Source: Cryptomeria japonica (taxonomy: Eukaryota; Streptophyta; Pinopsida; Cupressales; Cupressaceae). From it: a stretch of DNA of 64,000 nucleotides. Positions 35,716 through 47,605 of the stretch are shown one piece after another (the stretch's first letter is position 1; the number at the start of each line of letters is the position of its first letter). The stretch is taken from NCBI RefSeq assembly GCF_030272615.1, contig NC_081414.1, positions 238,673,233 through 238,737,232 on the forward strand, in the 5' to 3' direction. Both the position numbers and the translations under genes were made by a program. The notes below the pieces were generated by a model, which was given only the letters and a program-made list of their open reading frames with translations, did not search any database and was not told the origin of the DNA.

Positions 35716-37080
35716 ATGTTCTATAAGAAAGACTTGACCAATTGGAATTTACCAACTAGACTTAGAAGTTTCCCTAGTTTCCATCCTAAAATATTTTTAT
35801 GAAACCTCTCAATTATACAATTCCAAAAAAGATTCATGGGGGTTTTAGAAATAAGATGCAACCCCAGATAGGAGTCTAAAAAGGAAGCATCATTGTAGGG
35901 TAGGATTTCAATGATTTCGAATTGAAGATCAGGATGGACATTTAGAATTTTTTTTTTCATAATTAATGTGTTGACCAAATAACTTGGCATAATTATTAAG
36001 GATCTTCTTCCAGGATCTAGCTTTGAAGATGTAGACATCCCCAAAAATAATACTGTCATCCACAAACTACTAATGGGTGATATGATCTAGAATAGAAGAA
36101 AATTCAATACCATTTAATTTGCTTGCCACTTTAACCCTTTGGATATTGCTCTAGAAGACTTTGACAATAATAATATAAACAAGTAGAGAGAGAGGGTCCC
36201 CTTGTTAGAGGCCATGACCACAAGAAAAGTATCCATGATGTGATCCATTAACCAGAACAAAGAAGATCAGAGTGGTAACAAAGAACATCTACTATGTTCC
36301 ATCAAGTGAACCAATTTGCAAGCTATGATAAAAACATCCATAATATGTCTCCATTTGACAAAGCCTTTCTGGTTAATAGATATCATTTTGTCCAACACTA
36401 ATTTGAGCCTATTAACAATAACTTTAGAAAATATTTAATACAAAGTATTAAATCAATTTATAGGTCTAAAATCCTTAACAGAAATAACATTATCATTTTC
36501 AGAATCAAATCAATGAAGGTAGAATTGACTTGTTTAAAGAGTTTACCAGACCTCAAAAAGTCCTTAGCAGCATTGAAGACATCCTCTCCAACAATATCCT
36601 AGAAATCTTGAAAGAAAGCATGGGGAACCCATCTAGTCTTGGAGCCTTATAAGCCTCAAAAGAAAAAGGCAACCTCCTTCACCTTCTGAAATGAAACTCT
36701 GGAATAGAGAAGGTTCAAATCCTCATCTATGATAACCTCAAGCAAGCCATTAGGGTCCTAAAGCCATCTTGACAATTGTTGTTATGATTTTCAAAGAGGT
36801 CAACAACAAGCTTGATAATCTCCACCTCATCCTTTGTTTTAAGTCTATTTTACTTCTTTAGTTGTCGCATCTTGTTCCAACTTTTGTGCTTCATAGTAGA
36901 ATGGTGAAAGAACTTAGTGTTCTTGTCTCCTTTTATAAGCCATTGAATCCTAGATTTTTGTTTCCAAAAGACCTCCTCTTTTTTATTTAGTTTAACCCTG
37001 CTACCTTAGAAAAATCTCCTCTACATATTCATCCCAAGATGCAAGATTCCTTCAATCTTGTCCTGTATAGCTTTGAACTT
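35716..37080 (-). pseudogene. LINE reverse transcriptase fragment
   Basis: Fragments in several frames: SKAPRLDGFP, FRPINLILCIKYFLK, GLxQGDPLSLL, then HQxFVDDSIIFGDVY (active-site FVDD) near 36060. The thumb at 35950-35750 reads SFLDSYLGLHLISKTP, GWKLGKLLSLVGKFQLVKS. The order and motifs are those of plant L1-type reverse transcriptases. Multiple stops and shifts. Confidence 0.75.
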
Positions 37081-37090
37081 CGCTGAAATT

Positions 37091-38589
37091 TTCTTTTTCT
37101 ATTATTTAGGGACTTGTTATTTTGTTTGATATTCCTTCATTTTGAGAGACTTACATATATTTCTACTACTTGTTTGAAATTTCAATAGAGATATTAGATT
37201 ATATTTTATTGTGTAGAAAATTAGAAGGATATATTACATTTCAAAGCATGATCATGTGATTGTGCTTGCACAAGGACATGGTTTAATTTGAGGGGTTTCT
37301 CTCTATTTTTTTTTGTGTATTGCAGATTTTTGGTTTATTTTATCTTGGAGTTGAGATTTGAGTATTTGTTATCATTTATTTTTACAATACCTTATTATAA
37401 TTTAGTACTGGAACAATAAGAATGATTGTGGATCTTTAATCTCTACTTTTATGTGATGTGAATAACATGAGAGAGTTTTAAAAATATTTTATTTTCAAGT
37501 TTACATTTCAATAAGTGTTCTTTGACACTATCTCATAGAGCATTTAGCCAAATTCTCTATGTGAGTGTTGTTGGTGGAATTTATTCATTATTTAGTTAGA
37601 TTTAGATTAGACATTACCTATGTAGTGCTGCAAGCATATTTGGGAGGCATATGTGTCATTAGATTGTGATACAAAGATTTGTTACGCATTGAGACAAGTG
37701 TTGTGTTGCATGATGAATATACTAATACTTATGTTTCTTGAGTGGGCTAGATACATTGATGAAAATAAGGTTAACTACGATTTGTGTACCCTATTTTTAG
37801 TTATGACTAGTTGGATATGTTATTGACATGCCATGGTCTCTACTACAACTATCATTGAGTATTTTATAGATATTGAATCCTATTTTGGAGGAGATGGACT
37901 TTGGTATATATGTTTGGATTAAATCATGACATTCCAACTATGATATTGAATTTAGTTTATTATTTTCCTTTCTTGGGTATGGAGAATGAGAGTGTCGTGA
38001 TTAAGAAGGTGGTCACTTGATGGATGTTATAGATGCATGGTTGATATTATGATCATATAGGAGTCAATTAGTTCAACATGAAACTAAACCTTGGTTTTTA
38101 GTGAACATTATTTTTTGGAGTTCTATATTTCTCTTAAAGGTATATGATAAGTTGGAGAATGTTGGTATTAGGTGTAATGCACCTTTTTGTTGGTCCAACT
38201 ACCCAAAACCTAGGAACAAGAATATGAAAACACAAACCTTCACAAATTATAATCCCTTATAATTTTACACTCATGGTTAAAGAAGTTCATGATTGGGACA
38301 TTTATAAGGTATTTCATTTGGTGGAAGAATTTTTTGTTTGTTGAATATGTCACATGACAAGATGAATATTTTCTATAGAAGCATCCATAATTGATTAGTA
38401 TTGACCACAAATTTTATTATTTGAAGGAGAGGGCCATGCTACACTCTTAATCCTGAATGTGCGTATGATTATGATTATCCAACTTATAGTTACTTTAACA
38501 ATAAATTAACTTAGGTGGTCATTGTTATATTTTTATTTGGACTATAAATAATCATGGGCATTAAATTTAGGTATCTAAATCAATGCAGG
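37091..38589. other. AT-rich region, nothing recognised
   Basis: 1.5 kb without a credible gene, element end or tandem repeat; short open stretches only. Confidence 0.5.
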
Positions 38590-39310
38590 TGATATTCATG
38601 GCATAACTAGGGAACATATAGAAGTTAGTAGATAGTTTAGCATCATAATTTTTTTGTTTTAGTTTATCATCATAATTTTTCAAATTATGTTCTTACCTAC
38701 AATTTTTTTATGTTTCCCTCTTGATGTGGCTTATTATTTTAAAGAAATGTTAAGTATTAGAAACATATGTCCTATTATATTGTTTACCTTGAAAATTAGT
38801 TCTTTATATCTTGAGTAAAATTGATTTTTTGAAAGGGCACATAAACCTTGGACAACTAAAATGTCAGACACATCAAGAAAAACCAATAAATTGAAAGATA
38901 TAATAATGTTACAATATAAAAAACATACTAAAAACACCATGAGAGTTAGGAGCTAAATGCCTACACAATCTCTAGTTTGATCCCAAAACTGCACACCCTT
39001 GACCTAGCTATGATATTTTGAGATCTTTTAACAATAGTCCATGGCTAAAATTTTCCTACATCCACATGGAGAGGAGACATAAGAAGGGAATCCATATCTA
39101 TGCTATCAAACAATAGATGGAATGACCAAGATATGATCAATGATGACTATGTGGAGATGGTGTAATCTATGAAGGTATGACCAATCATATAACATAAGTA
39201 GAACATTCAAACAAACACAAATACACATGTATATATGTATATACATATGTATGTATATTTGTATATATGTATATACACATGTATGTATATGTGTGTGTAT
39301 ATATATATGT
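38590..39310. repeat. 720-bp repeat with TG/TA microsatellite, first copy
   Basis: Homologous, in direct orientation, to 43325-44030 and 58140-58870 (TTTTTATGTTTCCCTCTTGA, CCTACATCCACATGGAGAGG and others, collinear throughout). Each copy ends in a (TGTATA/CATATG)-type microsatellite of about 80-100 bp. No coding content; short open stretches over the microsatellite are low-complexity. Confidence 0.75.
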
Positions 39311-39769
39311 ATATGTATATGTTGGCATTGTGTTGTCTTTGATGTCAAATGGTATAGATTGACAACCAGTATAAGAGATGTATGAACAGTATTGCCATTG
39401 ATTTCACCAAATGCTCATTTTTGTTGTTTAGTATCCACCATAACTTCAATTACAATATTAAGTACCTGCAACAAAATACTAACAATGGTCAATCAAGAAG
39501 ATATTAAAACAAAATAATATCTTTAGAATAATATCGAAAAAGAGGTCTGAGAATTTACATTACTTGGATAGAATGAGCAAAGAAAGTTTTTTTTCTTCTG
39601 AAAATAATAGCAAAATCTTAAATTTTCAGGTTGTTAATTTAATATGAGTTTTTCTTATTTAGAAAATTAGAGAGATGAGTAAAAAAAATCTTTTTAAGAA
39701 AATGATTGTGAACTTTAATCTTTCAAATTTGAAAAATTATGAATTGATATAAAAAGATGATTAACCCTA

Positions 39770-40554
39770 ACAAATAAATATACGAATTTAAAAGAAGATT
39801 GAAATTACACTGTAGTAGATGCAATAGAAAATAATCATAAAATAAAATTTGAAACTCAACATCTGAAAGATCAAATAAAGTATTGATGCAGATAGGTGAA
39901 TATGGTTGCTCAAGATTATGAGAGAGTGACTATAAGATCAAGATGAGTTGAGCATCAAATGGACATTAGAGCAATATGATACAATAATATGTCTAAATGG
40001 GACGAGAGGCATCTTTAAATAGAATTCTCAATAGACAGCAAAAGGCTAGGATTAAGAGGTTTAATAGATGGTTATGATTAAATGCGGATTAGGGTTAGGC
40101 TTGAAAGATGTGCTCATGTGACAAGTGTCACATTATTAGGGAGAATTCTTATAGGAATGACCAAGATTAGGAGGTTTAAGTTAAAATGGATGGATAGGGT
40201 ATTAACTTAGTTTGAATTTTGGGAAGGTGTCCAAGTTCAATGAACTAGGGACAAAGCTTAGTTAAATATGTGAAGCAAACAAGGTGGGACACTTGTTAAA
40301 TGACTACAAATTTCAATTATGAACCATGTAAACACAATGAGGGGTGAGGATTGACTAGACCAAGATTAAGGTAAAATAAGAATTTGTTAAATTAAAAAAA
40401 TACACATTTATTTAATTAATGGAATAGGATAAAGGTGAAATTAATTAAGTAAATAAATTTCATTTAGGATTTTGGGGTAGAAAAAGGGGTTAATTAAGGA
40501 AATAATGAATATATATGTAAATAATTGGTTTGTGGACAATGTTAGGTATCTACA
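39770..40554 (-). mobile_element. Gypsy-type LTR, minus orientation (unit A)
   Basis: Ends (plus) with GGTATCTACA at 40554 followed by TTTTGCCCTTTTTAGAG, the inverse of a polypurine tract plus LTR start, as at 19847 and 55373. It contains the TGACAAGTGTCACA motif and a minus-strand CTATTTAAAG TATA-like site near 40015. The internal retroelement region to its right is not recognisable. Confidence 0.55.
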
Positions 40555-40659
40555 TTTTGCCCTTTTTAGAGATGATGTTGCAAAAAGAATTCATTTCAAA
40601 GAAGATTATTTTGTAAGTTGTATTTCTACATGGAAAAAATAGACATTTTAAAATTTTCT

Positions 40660-41130
40660 AGATGTTTTCAATAAATGTCATTTATTTAGACATATTTCTT
40701 ATTATATTATTCTCTTTGGCACAACAAAAATGGTTTTTATCCTGGAAGATAAACAAAGTTCAGACTATGACTGAGGCTAACACTAGGGTAGAAAAATGGG
40801 TTATGGAGGAGAAGGGCAAATGGGTCTGCGGAGGTGCAAGAAATATGGATTGTAAATTAGAGAATTGGGATAAAGTTGTGAGATGCAAAAAGACCTTAGT
40901 GAGAAGGTTTCTCAAAGAAATGAGAACAAGATTGTAATGGATATTAAGGAAGGCTAAGACATCCTTAAGTTTAAAATCAAGGAGATGTCCAAGAGAAGCC
41001 AGGAGATGGTTTTGATGAATTTGGCTTCCCTATAGGATATTCAGGAGGAAATTGATTGTAGGAAAGCTAATAAAAAGAGACATGCTATGTCCCTCTCTAC
41101 TTTGAACGAATCCCCCTGCTTCTATGGTTA
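40660..41130 (+). pseudogene. unidentified coding-like fragment (unit A)
   Basis: About 90 codons open from 40662, rich in Lys, Glu, Arg and Trp (TRVEKWVMEEKGKWVC, LVRRFLKEMRTRL), continuing in other frames with IKEMSKRSQEMVLMNLASL and IQEEIDCRKANKKRH. It looks like a charged helical segment that has lost its frame. Unit B has the same fragment at 55480-55950 with different stops. I do not recognise the family. Confidence 0.35.
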
Positions 41131-41149
41131 AAGATAATCTGGATTCTTG

Positions 41150-42240
41150 TTTCAATAAAACAAAGAAAAAAATATTGTGATTTCTTCCATTCTATCCTTT
41201 GAATCAAATAACTCCTCAAAATTAAATCTTTCAACTTGTGAATAACCTTTACATACAAGAATTACATAGTTTCTTACAACTTCTCCATCTTCATTTAGTT
41301 TGTTTTTGTCCATTTGATTGCTATCGCATTCTTGTTTGCAAGACTTGCTCCCAATTACCAAGTCTATTTTTTCTAAATATAATTCAATTATTATTCCATT
41401 TCTTGTATCCAACCATCATCCTTGTTATCATCATTAGATCTAGAATCAAATTTCCCAAAATCTATATTTTTTTATGTAACATTTACATCCAAATTTTTCT
41501 AAGTAGTTGACAATTATAGGTCTGCCGTGCCATAACTCATAAGGAGTATTGCAACATTTCACTCTTAGTTGTCCTCTATTAAGAATATGGACCATAGTAT
41601 GGAATGCTTGTTTCTAATACATATGAGGTGAATTTTCCTCTCTTCACATTTTTCTTTCCCCGTGTCAAATAGTTGTATTATTATTTTTGTAATGCTCCAT
41701 TTTTCTAAGGAGTTCTTGAAGAAAATAGATGTTTCTTTATATACATTTTCTTAAATTTGGGTTCCTTCTACCACTAATATTCTAGATCTTTCCTTTCTAA
41801 TTTCACAGCCCTTATCGTCAAAAGTGAGAATGTTATCTTTCCTACACATTTCTATTACATGGAGAAGATTGTTATTGAGACCCTTAGCATAGAGAATATC
41901 TTCTACATTGTTCCACCCATCAATAGATATTACTCCCTATCCAAAAATCATTGTACATGAGTCACCTCAAATATAATTGCGCCTCCAATCCATTTCTCAA
42001 GATTGGTGAACTTACTTTTGTCACATGTCATGTGGTCAAAATAGCTACTTTCAATCGCCAAAGAGTTTGTCTCTTCTTTTTTATGGAAGCCAATCCACAT
42101 AGGTATAGATTTTTTGATATTATTGTCAGTTTCTTGGGTGCAAGACACCTTAGTGGGATTTATAATATAAATAAAATTATAACTTTGTTTTAGGTCTTGA
42201 ACCCATGGAAGCAAATACACACTAAATCATTTTTTTAGGG
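41150..42240 (-). pseudogene. Copia retrotransposon fragment (unit A)
   Basis: On the minus strand, from 42220 down: a protease-like segment in which SSYFDHMTCDKSKFTNLEKW stands for the family's SGCSNHMTGDKSKF..L..W. Then integrase pieces in shifted frames (SSRTPQKNGA; AFHTMVHILNRGQLRVKCCN and TPYELWHGRP at about 41600-41520). Then the start of the reverse transcriptase (NKLNEDGEVVRNY, LVCKGYSQVE, then FEELF) at 41330-41200. Large parts are missing between these. Unit B has the same fragment at about 55970-57060. Confidence 0.75.
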
Positions 42241-43324
42241 CTTCAACCCAAGTTTATTACTCTTTGATAATTACAACACTTATGGAAAGATGATTTATCC
42301 TCAAATTAGTATGAATAATTAATTAATTTGAATAATAATAATAACTCAACATGACTACATAAGCTAATTTGACACATTGCATCTAGCACACTTCTGGCTC
42401 TAGTCAAATGTAGCTACTTTTAGATCACTATCTCCAATAAGAATTAGAAATTTATTTACACACTTCCACACAACACACCACCATCACATAAAGGTCAAAT
42501 ATGCGTTTTTCCCCAATCCCAGACATGCATAACACATTGAAATCCATTAAGGGAAATCTTTTCCATGACCAAATCAATTCCCAAGAGCAATCAAAATTCA
42601 AATTTGCAAACATGAAGAAGACAATCTTTTCTAAAAATAAAATGTAGAAGTAAGAGCCACCAACCTACAATTCGCAAAACCAAAAATTGAAGTTGAAATA
42701 TGAAACTGTCAAGCCTTCTCAACTACAAATAATTAAACAATAAATGGAGCACAATTAAATATTAATAAATTAGATTAAATAAATTAATTACTCAATTTCT
42801 TAATAAAATGAATAATCCAATCATGTAATAAATCCAATAACCAAACCATGACTGAGAAAAATAAGAAGCCAAAGAGATCATTTGACCTCATAAGCTATGG
42901 AAGGAGGTGGAAGATACTTAACCAATACGACACATCTCTTAGTTGACCCTAAAGAAAAATCAACCAAGCAAAAGACATCAGGATAAACTAACGAGGTGTA
43001 CATCTTAAACCAAGAGTGTGTGAGAGAAACTATGTCATCTCCGACAACTTGCCATTGGGATAAAGACACGCTCAGAACTGTGGAGTTATGTGGATTCAAT
43101 ATCTTGTACCTACAAACTTGCATCAAAGGCCAACACGACATATACAATACATACACATCACAATAAACAAATAGGTGATAGAGAATTGCGATGACATATC
43201 CCGCTCGCAATGAGTGATATGGCATCATCTCTACTCATGAAGACAATCACGTAATATAGTACCTAAACATCACATAGAATAATTATCTGAAGTGGGGTTA
43301 GTATCATTATCAATCTCATAATTC
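42241..43324. other. unassigned part of unit A
   Basis: Probably further Copia-related non-coding sequence. A 116-codon open stretch on the minus strand (42878-43228) is preserved as 92 codons in unit B (57638-57916) but matches no family I know. Given how close the copies are, conservation alone does not show that it is coding. Confidence 0.35.
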
Positions 43325-44030
43325 ATGGCATAAATAGGGTACATATAAAAGTTAGTAGATAATTTAGCATCATAATTTTTTTGTTTTAGTTTATCATAAT
43401 AATTTTTTAATTTGTGTTCTTACCTAAAGATTTTTTTATGTTTCCCTCTTGATGTGGCTTATTATTTGAAAGAAAATTTAAGTATTAGTAATATATGTCC
43501 TATTATATTGTTTTCCTTGCAAGTTAGTTCTTTACATCATGAGTAAAATTGAATTTTTGAAAGGGCACATAAACCATAGACAACTAAAATGTCAAACACA
43601 TCAAGAAAAACCAATAAATTGAAAGATATGCGAATGTTACAATGTAAAAAACACACTAACAACACAATGAGAGTTAGGAGCTAAATGCCTACAAATCTCC
43701 AATTTGATCTCAAAACTGCACACCCTTACCTAGGTGTGATATTTTGAGATCTTTTAACAATAGTTCATGGCTAAAATTTTCCTACATCCACATGGAGAGG
43801 AGACATAAGAATGGAATCCATATCTATGCTATTCAACCAATAGATGGAATGACCAAGATATGATAAATGATAACTATATGGAGATGGTGCAATCTAAGAA
43901 GGTATGACCAATCATGTACCATAAGAAGTATGCTCAAACACACACAAACACACATGTATATATGTATATATGTATATGTGTGTGTATATGTCTATGTATA
44001 TGTATATTTATATAAATATATACACATCTC
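43325..44030. repeat. 720-bp repeat with microsatellite (unit A copy)
   Basis: Direct copy of 38590-39310 and of 58140-58870, ending in a (TGTATA)n-type microsatellite at about 43950-44020. It is closer to the unit B copy than to the first. Confidence 0.75.
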
Positions 44031-44039
44031 ACACAAGCA

Positions 44040-44400
44040 TCCACATATACATCAATATCAATTGATATACATTAAATCATTTTTGATATCAAAATCATAA
44101 ATATTTTGATAAGAGTTCAATTAAATTGCTTTAAAAATGAACTAATAAATAAATAATGATATCAATATTAATTTGTCCATTTATATATCAAATTCCATGT
44201 TCATGTCAATACCTTAATCCATTTGCTACAACTTATAATACATACTTTTTTATGTTTATTTTTGTTGTGGGTGTCAACTTTGTCGGATGCTCTAACATAA
44301 AGGACATGCTTTAATAGTTATCTTGTATTTATTCACTACTATTATTGGTAAACCTTTTAACATATATGATTTGATATTATAGTTAAAATTAAAATGACAA
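44040..44400 (+). repeat. AT-rich repeat (unit A copy)
   Basis: Same family as 14130-14420; contains TTCAATTAAATTGCTTTAAA and ATAATGATATCAATATTAAT. Non-coding. Confidence 0.6.
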
Positions 44401-44573
44401 AATTGATATAAAAAATAGATACATTTTATATATTTTTTAAAGTGCATATTATAATTTAAAAATAATAGTATATAAATTTATGCAAAACTATTACAAATAT
44501 AAATAAATATATAATTTCTTAAATTTAAAATTATAAATAATTAAATATTAAAAATATAAAATATTTGTCAAAA

Positions 44574-44640
44574 GTTGTATCTCAATTGGTTGAGCACAAT
44601 TGGTGAAGGTGATCGACTTTCTAATTTTAAATTTCCCTTA
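44574..44640 (+). repeat. tRNA-related SINE-like piece (unit A)
   Basis: CTCAATTGGTTGAGCAC at 44581-44597 has the form of a tRNA D-arm and box A (CTC stem, AATTGGTT loop, GAG stem), preceded by TA as in tRNA positions 8-9. A clear box B and an anticodon stem are not evident, so it is not a tRNA gene; a decayed SINE head is the best reading. Unit B copy at about 59416-59482. Confidence 0.3.
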
Positions 44641-45184
44641 TCTTTTGGTTATCTAGATTTTGTGTTTTCTAATAGTTTTCCTTTTGACTTGACTTATAGA
44701 TTTACAGAAATTTGATCTTTTAAAATAAAAGAATTTATAAAATTCATAATTATATAAAATAAATATTCATTCAGAATTGAAAAACAATTATCTAATTATA
44801 GATTAACCAACTTAGACCTATATTCTATTGAAAAATAGAGTATTTTTCTTAGACTTAAAACGTGTAATCCTTCACAAAAAAGGTTGTGAATAATCCAGTA
44901 ATACATAAAAGGACTTCAACTATTAGCTCTTATCAAAATTGATAATTCTGGCTTCTCCCTGGCTTTCAAGTCATATCAACGAAAGATCTAATTAAATTAC
45001 TCAGATGGCTTTCCTTTGCAATCTTTGCTTGCTGACTATCGAACAAAACCAAAGTCAAGTTTAAATTTGGTGGCGTTATTCAGGTGATAGGAATAAAAAT
45101 AATCAGATAATGTGATACACTTCCGCCAAATGTATAAAGCCTAGAAAAGATTAACAGGCCCAATGACTACAAATACTTACAACA

Positions 45185-45348
45185 CTTTCTCCAAATGCAT
45201 AATGTTAAAGCACATGCATACATCTGCATTTTCTTGTCTTGCTACCATTTATCCCTTCAACAATACAATTTGCTTTGCTCTGCACCGCAATACACGGTAA
45301 CATTATATTTATGTATCCAAACAACTATTGGAAAATTAAAGAATGTAG
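45185..45348 (+). repeat. WW-gene flank, third copy (unit A only)
   Basis: Matches the upstream halves of the WW hairpin arms (CTTTCTCCAAATGCATAATG, TTTGCTTTGCTCTGCACCGC, ACATTATATTTATGTATCC) but stops before the WW exon. It is single, not inverted. Missing from unit B because of a deletion. Confidence 0.6.
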
Positions 45349-45421
45349 AGTTTCTCATTAGGAGGAACAACTTGGCAAGAAAAAATGGAAAAGGCAAACT
45401 GTTTTAATAGACTTAAATGGA

Positions 45422-46722
45422 TGCTCTGACAAGATATTTTTTAACTAGAACTTATTTATAAACCCAAGTTTAATCATCATTGCTGAAAGCAAAGGGAATA
45501 CAGTAGAGCTCCCTTCAAACCCAACAAAGTCAGTACACAATTAACACCACTAGCCTTCAATGCAATGCAGGATGGTGAAATATATAAATCAGCAATTGAG
45601 TTAATTTGGCACATAGCCATTGATTGGTATCAAAGGAGCTCTATCAATATATTCCAATAACATACCCGATTTTAACTTGTTTGAATAAGATTGGGCATTC
45701 ACAAAATTGTCTTTATAAATTTATAAATTTTTAGGTTTACTGACATTTAGATTGCTTACAGTGAAGGCCTTACATAGTGTTAACCATCTAGATAGTGAAG
45801 GCCTTACATAATGTTAACCTTCTAGCTATTGTATTTAGCTAGATCGCACTATCTATAGTTCTATACATTTATAGATCTTGGTCATACTATGTAACCTTCA
45901 TGAGAATCTATGACATAACATCATTAACCCAATACAATATTGAAAAAAACATCATTAATCTATTGAATTTCAAAAAGGCATAAGTGACAAATATATCCAA
46001 CGGAAGTCAGAAATACAAAACCCTTAACACTATCAGGACCAATTGTATCTTAGAATATGCGGAGAACGGTTATTATGCCTCGCTCATTTTATAGTAGTCA
46101 GCTACGTTGATACTATAATTTTTAAACACTTCAGAAGTTCCAAAGGGGGTACTATGACCCTCTGTACTTACTTTGGAGCTTCTGAGCTGTTTAAAAATAA
46201 TTGTATCAATTTCGATTTAATCCACTGATAAAATGTCCAGGCATAATAATCATTCTTGGGTATTCTAAGATACAATTGGTAATAATATTGTTAAAGGTTT
46301 TCTATTTCTGATTTCCGTTGGATATATTTGTCAATAATGCTTTTTGAAATTCAAAAAGGTTAACACCATGTAAGGCCTTCACTGTAAGCATTCTAAGATG
46401 TCAGAAAACCTAAAAATTTATTGATACTGATCCCTTACATATGTTACAGGTCTTATGGGGGCAACTTCGTGAATGCACAATCTTTTTCAAACAAGTGAAA
46501 ATCAGGTATGTTATTTGAATATATTGGTAGAGTTCCTTTGATACCAAAAAAAACTAAATTGACTCAACTGTTGATTTATGCATTGCATTGAAGGCTGGTA
46601 GTGTTAATTGTGTACTGACCTTGTTTGGTTTGAAGGGATCTCTACAATATTCTCTTTGCTTTCAATAGTAGTGATCAAACTTGACTTTATAAATAGGTTC
46701 TAATTAAAAGAAATCTTACAAG
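45422..46722. repeat. 1.3-kb foldback (long imperfect palindrome), unit A only
   Basis: Left arm 45422-46157 and right arm 46158-46722 are reverse complements through most of their length, with a loop of only a few bases near 46158. Paired landmarks: CAAAGGGGGTAC with GTACTTACTTTG; ACCAATTGTATCTTAGAATA (46039) with TATTCTAAGATACAATTGGT (46260); ATATATCCAACGGAAGTCAG with CTGATTTCCGTTGGATATAT; AGTGAAGGCCTTACAT with ATGTAAGGCCTTCACT; GCCTTCAATGCAATGCA with TGCATTGCATTGAAGGC. The left arm has about 140 bp extra near 45790-45930. No ORF for a transposase. Could be a foldback transposon or an inverted duplication. Confidence 0.85.
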
Positions 46723-46852
46723 AGTATCATTTAACTACGTACCATTTAACTAGTAAATGATAATATTAAACAAAGCCTTGGTTATTTTCAGTTCAGTACT
46801 CACTCTCTCTGTAATCTTCTTTAATATGTAGGTCCCCAACCTAACCTACCCA

Positions 46853-46902
46853 GGCTAGGGAATTCAATGTAGGTCCCCAACCTAACCTACCCAGGCTAGG
46901 GA
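46853..46902. repeat. tandem duplication (unit A only)
   Basis: The phrase TAGGTCCCCAACCTAACCTA through GGCTAGGGAATTC occurs twice in a row (from about 46831 and 46871). It lies just before the MEI2-like motif. Unit B lacks it because of the deletion. Confidence 0.65.
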
Positions 46903-46931
46903 ATTCTTACAACAGTCCCCCAGAGACAACG

Positions 46932-47132
46932 GTGCCAGACTCTTTTTACCTTCCAATAGATTTTAAATACATTCCAACACCTTTTATACAAGAAGACAAA
47001 TTCTTCAACATTCGTGGAAACCTATTAAAAGTACATTGGGAGAGGTTCAATATTTCACTTCATATATATTGGAAGGAAAAAAGGTCATATGCTAATCTGG
47101 TGGCTCTTATGCATCTGTGCTCTTCTCGTTAA
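46932..47132 (+). pseudogene. open stretch starting with MEI2-like motif (unit A)
   Basis: 66 codons opening with PDSFYLPIDFK, the wording that precedes the GYAFVNFTS motif in MEI2/TEL-type RRMs and that is seen, frame-broken, at 16330. It then continues with EDKFFNIRGNLLKVHWERF and YWKEKRSYANL, which I cannot place in the RRM. The copy in unit B (59848-60105) keeps the frame with few changes; the one at 17440 has a large internal deletion. It could be a chimera of two gene pieces. Confidence 0.4.
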
Positions 47133-47269
47133 GTCGCTTGTAGTGTCTGTCTAAGAATCGAAGAAACACGACCTCGACTAGAAAAATTAATATAAATGGC
47201 AAAGTAATTGTTGTTCTTACAAATTAAGACAAAATTAGTTTGCCAAAAACCATAACATGAATACTGGGC

Positions 47270-47480
47270 ATACCTGTATACGTTGAGAATATATCTTATA
47301 AAATCATAATACGTTGAGAATGTTGTTGTTGTTATTTAATACCTGTATACGTTGAGAATATATCTTATAAAATCATAATACGTTGAGAATGTTGTTGTTG
47401 TTATAAAATCGAAATAAATTGGCCTTCAGAGCCATAATATGAATACTGGGCATACCTGTATACGTTGAGAATATTTCTTA
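47270..47480. repeat. minisatellite TACGTTGAGAAT (unit A)
   Basis: About 2.5 units of roughly 70 bp, each with CCTGTATACGTTGAGAATAT and AATACGTTGAGAATGTTGTT. The same array lies at 60237-60450 in unit B. A separate 46-bp direct duplication (CATCTGTTATCCAAAAGCTA...) follows at about 47518-47605 in unit A only. Confidence 0.75.
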
Positions 47481-47605
47481 TCATAACAGTTTTTCTCTCC
47501 TGTTGGGAGTTGTCCCATCTGTTATCCAAAAGCTATCCAAAACATTAAAAACAAGAGCTGCATCTGTTATCCAAAAGCTATCCAAAACATTAAAAACAAG
47601 AGCTG

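Larger units (their letters stand above)
33780..37090 (-). mobile_element. LINE with ORF3-like region, minus strand, internally deleted
   Basis: Read on the minus strand: endonuclease-RT linker and reverse transcriptase (37050-35715), then directly an ORF3-like region (about 35715-33780) homologous to the one in the LINE at 20-22.9 kb. The zf-RVT and RNase H segments expected between them are absent, so an internal deletion is inferred at about 35715. Many frameshifts and stops. No target duplication or clear tail was identified at either end. Confidence 0.7.

Noticed and set aside
39106-39348. Open stretch over the TGTATA microsatellite (His/Ile/Tyr repeats), also at 43867 and 58687
   Set aside because: Low-complexity translation of a dinucleotide-type repeat; no protein meaning.
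42878-43228. 116-codon minus-strand stretch shared with unit B
   Set aside because: Copies are too similar for conservation to mean anything; no motif recognised and unit B version is shortened.
45844-45880. Short TAGCTAGATCGCACTATC-type local palindromes as a miRNA precursor
   Set aside because: They lie within the much larger foldback and have no independent stem of precursor size that stands out.
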